Below the pieces are notes generated by a model. That model did not search any database. It saw nothing but the letters and a program-made list of their open reading frames with translations, and had not been told where the DNA came from. This document shows positions 1 to 5,683 of a stretch of DNA of 7,173 nt, in pieces; position 1 is the first letter of the stretch; the number at the start of each line of letters is the position of its first letter. The position numbers and the translations under genes are program-made. This stretch comes from Oscillospiraceae bacterium (GTDB taxonomy: Bacteria; Bacillota; Clostridia; Oscillospirales; UBA929): positions 1 through 7,173 of the forward strand of contig JAISVO010000095.1 of the NCBI GenBank assembly GCA_031271525.1. Direction: 5' to 3'.

Positions 1-1040
1 AGTTCCTTCGCCATGATCTTCAAGCTCCGGGAGATGTCGCCGACCTCGGTGGTGCGGTTGTCATACCGCTTCCGGGAGCCGTGCATCAGCTGGAGGTAAT
101 CGATGACGACGAGCCCTAGATTCGGCACCCGGCGGCACTTCGCCTTCATCTGCTCCACCGAGATGACCGGGTTGTCGTCGAAGAGATAGGGCATACGGGA
201 GAGGGCGGAGGACGCCTGTCCAAGGGCCATCCACTCCTTGGCGTCCAAGTCGCCGGTGAGGAGCTTTTTGGAGTTGATCCGGGACTCGTTCGCAAGGAGC
301 CTGCTGACAAGCTGGTCCCGCGACATCTCCAGCGAGAAAAAAACGACATTCTTGTTTGAGATCCGGGCGGCGCTGAGTCCCAAGCCCAGCATGAAGCTGG
401 TTTTACCCACGCCGGGGCGGGACGCGACGATGATGAAGCTGGAGTTCAACATCCCGCCGATCGTCTCGTCCAGATCGGCGATACCGCTCGGTATCCCGGG
501 CAGTTTTCCCCCGGCGTCCGCGATTTCCTTGATGTTCCGGTAGACCTCCATCAGGACGACCGGGATTTTGTAGAGGGTTGTGACCTCACGCCCCTGCCGG
601 AGGTCGTAGATGCTCTGTTCCGCGCCGTCCAGCACGGCGTCGGCGTCGGCACCCGGCTCTCGCGCGCGGCTAGACATTTCCCCCGCGACGGTGTCGAGCT
701 TCCGGAGGAGGGAGGAGCGGCGGACGATATCGGCGTACTGGGCGGCGTGCGCCGAGGTGGGGGTGATGTCCAGCAGCCGGTTGATGTAGTCGAAGGTGGA
801 GTTTTCGTCGAAGGTGCCGCGCAGCCGCATTTCATCCATCAGAGTGACTGGGTCGTAGACCGCGTTCCGGGCGAACATGGCGTAAATCGCGTCGAAAATA
901 TCCTGATGGGCCGGCAGATAAAAGTCCTCGCCGCCGAGACGTTCGACAACCGCCGGGATACTGCGCGGGTCAAGGAGCATCGAACCAATCACTGACTGTT
1001 CTGCTTCGGTGTTGTGCGGCAGTCCGCGCAGCTCATCCAA
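1..1040 (-). CDS. dnaB: Replicative DNA helicase DnaB (3' end beyond window)
   Basis: This is the hexameric replicative helicase that unwinds DNA ahead of the fork. I translated the minus strand by hand and found 346 codons open without interruption to the window edge. About 100 residues are missing if the protein has the usual length near 450. The N-terminal domain opens with the family signature LRGLPHNTEAEQSVIGSMLL. The RecA-like domain shows Walker A RPGVGKTS (Lys near residue 213), the catalytic Glu in FFSLEMS (near 238) and Walker B LVVIDYLQLM (Asp near 314). The visible end, NRTTEVGDISRSLK, matches the conserved stretch after Walker B. The start must be TTG at 1040-1038: an in-frame TGA lies two codons upstream, and the next Met (about residue 21) is already inside the conserved N-terminal signature. 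The start overlaps the rplI stop by 8 nt, so translational coupling is likely. It is the last visible gene of gdpP-rplI-dnaB, the same order as in Bacillus subtilis, where this helicase is called DnaC. Confidence 0.97.
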   Translation of the reverse strand, partial: MDELRGLPHNTEAEQSVIGSMLLDPRSIPAVVERLGGEDFYLPAHQDIFDAIYAMFARNAVYDPVTLMDEMRLRGTFDENSTFDYINRLLDITPTSAHAAQYADIVRRSSLLRKLDTVAGEMSSRAREPGADADAVLDGAEQSIYDLRQGREVTTLYKIPVVLMEVYRNIKEIADAGGKLPGIPSGIADLDETIGGMLNSSFIIVASRPGVGKTSFMLGLGLSAARISNKNVVFFSLEMSRDQLVSRLLANESRINSKKLLTGDLDAKEWMALGQASSALSRMPYLFDDNPVISVEQMKAKCRRVPNLGLVVIDYLQLMHGSRKRYDNRTTEVGDISRSLKIMAKE

Positions 1041-1479
1041 GGGCGGTCACCTCGACCGTCACTTCGGCGCTGACTCCGTAGCCCAGCTTGAGCTTTGCCG
1101 TATATGTCCCGCACTGCTTCACCGGATCGATCTGGATGTCATGCCGGTCGATCTTTGTTTTGTAAGCTTTATTGAAGACGTCCGCCACCTCGACGTTTGT
1201 GACCGAGCCGAAAAGCCGCCCCCCGGCGCCGCACTTCGCCTCGACGGTAATTTTGGCGTCTTTGAGACGGCGGCTGAGCTCCTGCGCCTTTTCTTTGTCG
1301 CTCGCCAGCTTGTCGGCTTTCGCCTTTTCCCGGCGTTTGTAGTCGGCAATCGCCTCGGGCGTTGCTTCAAACGCCAGTTTCCGGGGGAATAAGAAGTTGC
1401 GGGCGTAGCCGTCCGAGACGGTCAGCAGATCGCCCTTCTTCCCCTGCCCCGCCACATCGGCGGATAGGATGATTTTCAT
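1033..1479 (-). CDS. rplI: 50S ribosomal protein L9
   Basis: L9 binds 23S rRNA at the base of the L1 stalk and helps keep the reading frame. The 148-residue product has the usual bacterial L9 length. The N-terminal rRNA-binding domain is seen as MKIILSADVAGQGKKGD followed by VSDGYARNFLFPRKLA. A long charged, Lys/Glu/Ala-rich helix covers roughly residues 42-76. The C-terminal domain contains the family motif GGRLFGSVT near residues 86-94. The ATG is preceded at 7 nt by the strong SD AGGAGGGG. The gene lies 36 nt after the gdpP stop and its own stop overlaps the dnaB start, so the three are almost certainly one transcript. Nothing is unusual about the protein itself. Confidence 0.98.
   Translation of the reverse strand: MKIILSADVAGQGKKGDLLTVSDGYARNFLFPRKLAFEATPEAIADYKRREKAKADKLASDKEKAQELSRRLKDAKITVEAKCGAGGRLFGSVTNVEVADVFNKAYKTKIDRHDIQIDPVKQCGTYTAKLKLGYGVSAEVTVEVTALG
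1047..1053 (-). promoter_or_regulatory. Shine-Dalgarno deciding the dnaB TTG start
   Basis: On the minus strand the sequence GAGGTGA is fully complementary to the 16S anti-SD core. It sits 6 nt before the TTG at 1040, inside the last codons of rplI. Its good spacing, together with the in-frame stop just upstream, fixes the non-ATG start of dnaB. Confidence 0.8.
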
Positions 1480-1515
1480 TGTAAATCCCCTCCTGATTGG
1501 TTATCCCATAACGCC

Positions 1516-3507
1516 CTACAGCGCTTGCGGGGGCAGGGCCGCCACGCCGTTCTCCTCGCAGTGGCGGTCGATCGCGAGGACCAGCTTGTCAAGCGCCTCC
1601 ATGACGGTGGCGTTCTTTAACTGAGCGCCCGCCACCGTGCGGTGCCCGCCGCCGCCTAATCCCTCTAAGATCATCTGCACGTTGATCCCGCCCAGACTGC
1701 GCCCCGAAATCGCCGTGTCGCCGCCAAACGGGTAGATCACAAAGGACGCGTCTATCCCCGCGATATTCAGCATCTCGTCGGCCGCCTGCGCCGCGACGGC
1801 GCGGTCCGTCTCGGTCTCCGTAACGGCGACGGTGATTCCCTCCCGGACAATCCGGGCGTTTGAGACCAACTCGTACCGCTCCAGCGAGGAACGCATGTCG
1901 TTTTGGAATATCTTCTTGATCTCCACCGGGTCGGCACCCGCTCCGCGCAGGAAAGCTGCCGCCTCAAAGGTGTTCATCCCGGTCTGCATGGTAAAGCCCT
2001 TGGTGTCCAGCACGATCCCGGCCATCATCGCCTCGGCCTCCAGCCGGAGGATGTCGCTTGGCTGACAGATGTACTGCGCGAGCTCGCTCACAAGCTCGCA
2101 GGCCGACGAGGCGGACGGCTCGTGCATCAAAAGCACCGCGTTCTCGATATAGTTCGCCGAACGCCGGTGGTGGTCGATCACGGCGACCCGGTTCATCGAG
2201 CGCAGCAGCTCCTCCGATTCCACCAGATCGGGCCGGCTGCAGTCGACGACGACCAAGAGGGTCTTGTTGTCCGCCAAGATCATAGCGGTCTGCGGGTCGA
2301 TGAAGACGCCCACATACTTCTCGTGCGCTTTCAGCTTCGAAAGGAGCGCCCCCGCCAGCGTTTTCTTCTCGTCGATCACAATATACGCCTGTTTACCCCG
2401 CTTCCGCGCGAGACAGACCACCCCGGCGGCGGCCCCCAGCGAGTCGATGTCACTGTGGCTGTGCCCCATGACGAGGACCTTGGTGCTGTCCGAAATGAAG
2501 TTGCTCAGGCTCGCCGCGACGATCCGGCTCTTGACCTTGGTGCGGACCTCAATTTCGTTGGAGCGTCCCCCGAAGAAGTCGAAGGAGAAGCGGTTCTTGA
2601 CAACCGCCTGATCCCCGCCCCGGCTGAGCGCCATATCCACCGCCAGTTGGGCGAACGAGAAGGATTCGCTCAGGGTGCTTCCGTCCCGCCCGACGCCGAT
2701 CGAGAGGGTCACCGGGAGGTTTGCCGCACCCACCACCGAACGGATGCTGTTCAATACGGCGAAGCGGCGCTCAATCAGCAGGGCAAGCTCCCGCTCCTCG
2801 ACGATCAGGAGGTACCGGTCCCGGTCGAGCTTCCGAAGGATGCCGTCCAGCGGCACCGCCCACTCGGACAGGCGCTCGTCCACCGCCGCTTGGAGGTTGG
2901 ATTTCTGCGATTCGGTGAGGTTCTTGACACACTCCTCATAGTTATCCACCATGACAATCAGCACCGATGGGCGGGAGAGGCGATATTCCCGCCGCAGATC
3001 GGTCAGCTCGGTGATGTCCACAAAATAGAGGGCCGCGAGGATGTCCCGCTTCTCGCTCTGCCGGATCATGTTCCCCATGACGGTAAACCGGCGTTCCCGC
3101 AGGGTGATTTCGGAGGCGGAACCCTCCTTGCCCAGCCATTTGAGGTCGAGCCCGGGGAGGAAGTCGCCGATCCGCTGAGTGAAGAGGCGTTCTTTTAACC
3201 CGGCAATTGCCATGAAACCGTCGTTTGCCCAGATCATCTCGCCGGTCGCGACTCGGAGAATCAGCATCGGGATCGGGCAGGTGTTGTCCGACGTGTCGAT
3301 ATGGGTTGTAATCTGCTCGATATACCGCACGATGTCGGCGCGCCGCCGGACGATCTGGCGGCGGTAGATCAGTGCCGCTAGAACGATCAGCGCGCCCTCG
3401 GCGGCGGCCACCGGGACGGAGAAGAAAGCCGTGCCGCCCGCGAAGGCGACCAGCAACACGAAAAACATCTGGTTTCCCGGTGACAGAACGCGTTTTAGCC
3501 CGCCCAT
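1516..3507 (-). CDS. gdpP: Cyclic-di-AMP phosphodiesterase GdpP (DHH/DHHA1 family)
   Basis: GdpP hydrolyses the second messenger c-di-AMP to pApA and so affects potassium and osmotic balance, cell-wall stress and beta-lactam tolerance (family knowledge). With the start at 3507 it has 663 residues, against 659 in B. subtilis. Domains in order: two membrane segments (about 14-29 and 31-48), a PAS-like domain (about 78-168), a degenerate GGDEF domain (about 181-308) with SRGGDQAVVKN, then the catalytic DHH domain. The DHH domain has GHSHSDID (His349, Asp353, Asp355), VVVD (Asp422), IDHH (445-447) and LDTKGF (Asp501). The C-terminal DHHA1 motif GGGGH is near 618-622. All expected metal ligands are present; the usual Asn-Pro of the first motif is His-Ser here. 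A TTG at 3573 would extend the frame but coincides with the -35 box of the predicted promoter, so I reject it. ATG 3507 gives a normal N-terminus (MGGLKRVLSPGNQ); ATG 3519 is the alternative. It is the first gene of the gdpP-rplI-dnaB operon. Confidence 0.95.
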   Translation of the reverse strand: MGGLKRVLSPGNQMFFVLLVAFAGGTAFFSVPVAAAEGALIVLAALIYRRQIVRRRADIVRYIEQITTHIDTSDNTCPIPMLILRVATGEMIWANDGFMAIAGLKERLFTQRIGDFLPGLDLKWLGKEGSASEITLRERRFTVMGNMIRQSEKRDILAALYFVDITELTDLRREYRLSRPSVLIVMVDNYEECVKNLTESQKSNLQAAVDERLSEWAVPLDGILRKLDRDRYLLIVEERELALLIERRFAVLNSIRSVVGAANLPVTLSIGVGRDGSTLSESFSFAQLAVDMALSRGGDQAVVKNRFSFDFFGGRSNEIEVRTKVKSRIVAASLSNFISDSTKVLVMGHSHSDIDSLGAAAGVVCLARKRGKQAYIVIDEKKTLAGALLSKLKAHEKYVGVFIDPQTAMILADNKTLLVVVDCSRPDLVESEELLRSMNRVAVIDHHRRSANYIENAVLLMHEPSASSACELVSELAQYICQPSDILRLEAEAMMAGIVLDTKGFTMQTGMNTFEAAAFLRGAGADPVEIKKIFQNDMRSSLERYELVSNARIVREGITVAVTETETDRAVAAQAADEMLNIAGIDASFVIYPFGGDTAISGRSLGGINVQMILEGLGGGGHRTVAGAQLKNATVMEALDKLVLAIDRHCEENGVAALPPQAL

Positions 3508-3544
3508 GCGCCCCCCCATTTCCCCGACCGAACCGAGTATACAC

Positions 3545-3573
3545 AGTATATCAAAAAGGAGGACGAAATGCAA
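3545..3573 (-). promoter_or_regulatory. Sigma-A-type promoter of the gdpP-rplI-dnaB operon
   Basis: Reading the minus strand, TTGCAT (3573-3568) and TATACT (3550-3545) are separated by exactly 17 nt. Transcription would start near 3538, giving a leader of about 30 nt before ATG 3507. A second TATACT at 3541-3536 has no acceptable -35 box. The -35 box is weak but the -10 box is near consensus. Confidence 0.6.
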
Positions 3574-3620
3574 GCGCCGCGGGAGGAAGGCAAACGCAAA
3601 ACCCCGCCCGAGCCGGAGAG

Positions 3621-3649
3621 TTGACGATTGTGACCCCCTGTGCTATACT
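3621..3649 (+). promoter_or_regulatory. Sigma-A-type promoter with extended -10 for the SGNH lipoprotein
   Basis: TTGACG (3621-3626) and TATACT (3644-3649) are separated by 17 nt. A TG at 3641-3642 forms an extended -10 element. The start would be near 3656, about 27 nt before the ATG at 3683, with the SD GGAGGAG at 3671-3677 in between. It diverges from the gdpP promoter. Confidence 0.75.
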
Positions 3650-3682
3650 AAGCCCAAGAATTTCCCGAATGGAGGAGCCCCG

Positions 3683-5011
3683 ATGAAGACCGTCAAACTG
3701 CTTCTGCTCTGCCTGCTAGCCCTTGCCCTGCTGACTTCCTGCGCCGCCGGTTCGCCGTCGGTTCCGTCGGACGAGTCGGATCCGTCCGAAGTCCCCAGCC
3801 CGGCGGAACCCAGCCCGGACGAGCCGAGCGTTGGGGAGCCAAGTCCCGAAGAACCCAGCCCCGAGGAGGAGATTGAGTTGCCCGAGCTGACGCCGACTGC
3901 ATACGCACTGGATGAGACAATCTTGCAGAATTCGCTGGTTTCGACAGGAAACAGTTATCGGTTCGCCCGCGCGTTCGCGAAAGCCGCCCGGGGCGAAGCC
4001 GTAACGGTCGCCGCGATCGGCGGCTCGATCACCGAGGGCTTCAACGCGAGCAACCGCGCCTCCAACACCTACGGCGCGAAGCTTGTCACGTGGATGAAGG
4101 AGTTTTTCGGCAACAACAAGATAACTCTGGTCAACGCCGGGGAGAGCGGTACGCCCTCCAAACTCGGCGTCATGCGGGTTTCAAAGCAGGTGCTGGACGA
4201 AAGCCCCGACATCGTTCTGATTGAGTTCGCGGTCAACGACAGCAGCGACGCCGACTCCAACACCGCCTACGAAAGCCTCACCCGCAAGATTCTCAACAGC
4301 GGGACGCAACCGGCTGTCGCGCTCCTGTTCACCGTGACCGAAACAGGCTACAGCAACCAAGCGAATATGCAAAAGACCGGCGAGCACTACGGGCTGCCGA
4401 TGGTGAGCGTCCCCGACTCAATCTACTTAGAGGTCAAAGAAGGGCGGATGCTCTGGGACGACTACTCCGATGACGACGTCCATCCGAGCACCGAAGGCCA
4501 CGCGATGCTCGGCGCGATGCTCGGCTACTGCTTTGAGGCGGTGTATAACAGCGCGCGGGAGAACCCGCCCGAGCCGTATACCGTCCCGGAGGACACCGTC
4601 TTCGGCGATTATTATGAGGACATTGTCTTTGTCAACCAGCAAGACGATACCGGCGCGGTTGTCGGCTCGTTCACAGCCGAGACAAACGACACCAAGCCGC
4701 TCTGGGCCGGCGGCTGGAAGAGGGTTGAAAACTCCGGGAACGATCCGTTCATGATTGAGGTGACGGCGAAGGAGGTCTTCCTGCTGTATTGGGCGACCCC
4801 GGGCTACGGAAAGCCGGCCGGCGGCGTCGCGGACGTGAGCGTCAACGGCGGCGAGCCGGTTTCGGTCAACAGCGGCACCAGCTGGGGCAGCCCGCTGCAG
4901 CAAAGCCTTTGGAAGGCGGACACCGCCGAGGCGCTGAATATCAGCGTTTCGATGCAGCCGGACAGCGACGCCAATCCGTTCTGGATCCTAGGGTTCGCGT
5001 ACATACCGTGA
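3683..5011 (+). CDS. Lipid-anchored SGNH/GDSL-family hydrolase
   Basis: A predicted cell-surface esterase or acylhydrolase of 442 residues. The N-terminus is a lipoprotein signal: MKTVK, a leucine-rich core, then lipobox LTSC with Cys20 as the lipidated residue. Residues 21-69 form a Pro/Ser/acidic spacer containing five tandem pentapeptides. The SGNH domain (about 85-285) shows block I AAIGGSITEG (nucleophile Ser115), block II NAGESGTPS (Gly153), block III FAVND (Asn185) and block V DDDVHPS (Asp264, His267), so all catalytic residues are present. Residues about 300-442 form a beta-rich, Gly/Asn/Trp-containing domain that could be an accessory or carbohydrate-binding module; I cannot assign a family. 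The start is ATG 3683, with SD GGAGGAG 5 nt upstream; an in-frame GTG at 3431 lies inside gdpP and is rejected. Its own promoter and a downstream hairpin make it look monocistronic. Deacetylation of xylan or other cell-wall or dietary glycans is plausible, but the substrate is not readable from sequence. Confidence 0.9.
   Translation: MKTVKLLLLCLLALALLTSCAAGSPSVPSDESDPSEVPSPAEPSPDEPSVGEPSPEEPSPEEEIELPELTPTAYALDETILQNSLVSTGNSYRFARAFAKAARGEAVTVAAIGGSITEGFNASNRASNTYGAKLVTWMKEFFGNNKITLVNAGESGTPSKLGVMRVSKQVLDESPDIVLIEFAVNDSSDADSNTAYESLTRKILNSGTQPAVALLFTVTETGYSNQANMQKTGEHYGLPMVSVPDSIYLEVKEGRMLWDDYSDDDVHPSTEGHAMLGAMLGYCFEAVYNSARENPPEPYTVPEDTVFGDYYEDIVFVNQQDDTGAVVGSFTAETNDTKPLWAGGWKRVENSGNDPFMIEVTAKEVFLLYWATPGYGKPAGGVADVSVNGGEPVSVNSGTSWGSPLQQSLWKADTAEALNISVSMQPDSDANPFWILGFAYIP
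3794..3868 (+). repeat. Five tandem 15-nt units encoding PSPxE spacer
   Basis: Residues 38-62 of the SGNH lipoprotein read PSPAE, PSPDE, PSVGE, PSPEE, PSPEE. The unit is 15 nt, with the copies diverged mainly at third positions and in the middle copy. The segment sits between the lipidated Cys20 and the catalytic domain, so it probably acts as an extended acidic tether away from the membrane. Confidence 0.85.
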
Positions 5012-5013
5012 TA

Positions 5014-5036
5014 GGGGTGGCCAGATTGGCCACTCC
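5014..5036 (+). terminator. Hairpin after the SGNH gene, possible terminator
   Basis: A 10-bp stem (5014-5023 with 5027-5036, one G-U pair) with the 3-nt loop GAT begins 3 nt after the stop codon. No T-run follows (GAGAGAATTT), so it may be a weak terminator or only protect the 3' end of the message. Confidence 0.45.
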
Positions 5037-5052
5037 CGAGAGAATTTCCCCC

Positions 5053-5081
5053 TTGACAAAACAAACCAAACGCCGTATACT
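5053..5081 (+). promoter_or_regulatory. Consensus sigma-A promoter of the RNHCP-rsgA operon
   Basis: TTGACA (5053-5058), a spacer of exactly 17 nt, then TATACT (5076-5081). This is the best promoter in the window. Transcription would begin near 5088, about 40 nt before the leader-peptide ATG and about 230 nt before the first structural gene. A strong constitutive promoter followed by a terminator is the usual layout for control by attenuation. Confidence 0.85.
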
Positions 5082-5129
5082 GACGTTAGCTTCTAAAATA
5101 CCATCCAAAAGTTGAAAGGAGATGTTTTT

Positions 5130-5159
5130 ATGTCGGTTATCAGGGTGAGCTTCGTCTAA
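5130..5159 (+). CDS. Leader peptide, 9 residues (MSVIRVSFV)
   Basis: A 10-codon ORF (ATG to TAA) encoding MSVIRVSFV. It has a strong SD, AAAGGAG (5115-5121), 8 nt upstream, and lies about 40 nt after the predicted transcription start. A good SD on such a short ORF in a terminator-containing leader argues that it is translated for regulation. No amino acid is over-represented except three Val, so it does not look like an amino-acid-starvation attenuator. A sensor of slowed or drug-arrested ribosomes is more likely, by analogy with leaders of ribosome-protection genes; I do not recognise this peptide as a named family. Its last codons can pair with two different downstream segments (see findings). 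Confidence 0.65.
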   Translation: MSVIRVSFV

Positions 5160-5171
5160 AACCGCATATCA

Positions 5172-5218
5172 GGCGCTGACAGCCGGACAGGGGAGACCCC
5201 TGTTGTTGGGTCTGCGCC
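5172..5218 (+). promoter_or_regulatory. Large leader hairpin upstream of the attenuator terminator
   Basis: The outer stem is GGCGC (5172-5176) with GCGCC (5214-5218). The middle helices are interrupted (GAC 5178-5180 with GTC 5210-5212; CC 5183-5184 with GG 5208-5209). The inner stem is CAGGGG (5188-5193) with CCCCTG (5197-5202), loop AGA. An alternative pairing, AGACCC (5194-5199) with GGGTCT (5208-5213), is also possible. It lies between the leader peptide and the terminator, where a pause or anti-terminator element would be expected. Confidence 0.55.
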
Positions 5219-5253
5219 GCTGAACACCACCTTTCGTAAGCTCCATAATTTGG

Positions 5254-5284
5254 ACGGGGCACGACTTAGGTCGTGTCCCGTTTT
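5254..5284 (+). terminator. Intrinsic terminator in the 5' leader (attenuator) of RNHCP-rsgA
   Basis: A 12-bp stem (5254-5265 with 5270-5281) has a single G-U pair, loop TTAG and T-run TTTT (5281-5284). It lies after the leader peptide and 36 nt before the RNHCP start codon, within the same transcript as the promoter at 5053-5081. It should therefore cut the message short unless it is overridden. Confidence 0.8.
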
Positions 5285-5319
5285 GCTATGCGTTGACTCA
5301 CCTTAAAAGGAGATTTCAG

Positions 5320-5667
5320 ATGAAGAAACAAACCGTTGAACCCGTGTTTACCTGCCGTGTCTGCGGACTGCAAGTCGCGCCGGACGGCGCGGGGACCCGT
5401 CACCGTAACCACTGCTCGCAATGCCTCACCAGCGTCCACTTAGATGTTGAGCCGGGCGACCGCGCTTCCGATTGCCGGGGTACGATGGACGCCATTGGCG
5501 TCTGGGTACGCAAGGACGGGGAGTGGGCAATCATCCACAGATGCCGTATCTGCGGGGCGCTCAGTTCCAACCGGATCGCGGCGGACGACAACCCGACCCT
5601 GCTGATGTCGATCGCGGTCAAGCCGCTGGCTATGCCGCCGTTCCCTCTGGGACGGATCCATCTTTGA
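5320..5667 (+). CDS. RNHCP-domain zinc-ribbon protein
   Basis: A small 115-residue protein with paired cysteines typical of a zinc-binding fold: CRVC (Cys12, Cys15), HCSQC (Cys32, Cys35), a lone Cys52, and CRIC (Cys75, Cys78). The segment RHRNHCSQCLTSVHLD matches the RNHCP family, a domain of unknown biochemical function named for that motif; here the Pro is Ser (RNHCS, residues 29-33). The start is ATG 5320, with SD AAAAGGAG 7 nt upstream. A TTG at 5293 would place this SD inside the coding region and is rejected. It is followed after 16 nt by rsgA and shares the attenuated leader, so a role linked to the ribosome or translation is likely but inferred. The C-terminus (about 88-115) is hydrophobic and proline-rich, with no recognised motif. 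Confidence 0.88.
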   Translation: MKKQTVEPVFTCRVCGLQVAPDGAGTRHRNHCSQCLTSVHLDVEPGDRASDCRGTMDAIGVWVRKDGEWAIIHRCRICGALSSNRIAADDNPTLLMSIAVKPLAMPPFPLGRIHL

Positions 5668-5683
5668 CAAAAAGGAGACTTTT

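Noticed and set aside
1903..3198. A 431-codon plus-strand open frame opposite gdpP
   Set aside because: It is antisense to the well-supported gdpP, rich in His/Arg/Pro/Asp with no recognisable domain. This is typical of a shadow frame in GC-rich DNA.
3508..3573. N-terminal extension of gdpP to a TTG at 3573
   Set aside because: The codon lies in the -35 box of the likely promoter, and no SD precedes it; the ATG at 3507 gives a family-typical N-terminus and length.
3431..3682. Upstream extension of the SGNH gene to a GTG at 3431
   Set aside because: It would overlap gdpP in antisense, run through both promoters and bury the clear lipoprotein signal peptide in the interior of the protein.
4427..4903. 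A 158-codon minus-strand frame opposite the SGNH gene
   Set aside because: It has no domain and no SD, and is fully antisense to a gene with intact catalytic motifs.
5293..5319. TTG start at 5293 for the RNHCP gene
   Set aside because: The strong SD at 5305-5312 would fall inside the coding sequence, and the ATG at 5320 has ideal spacing.
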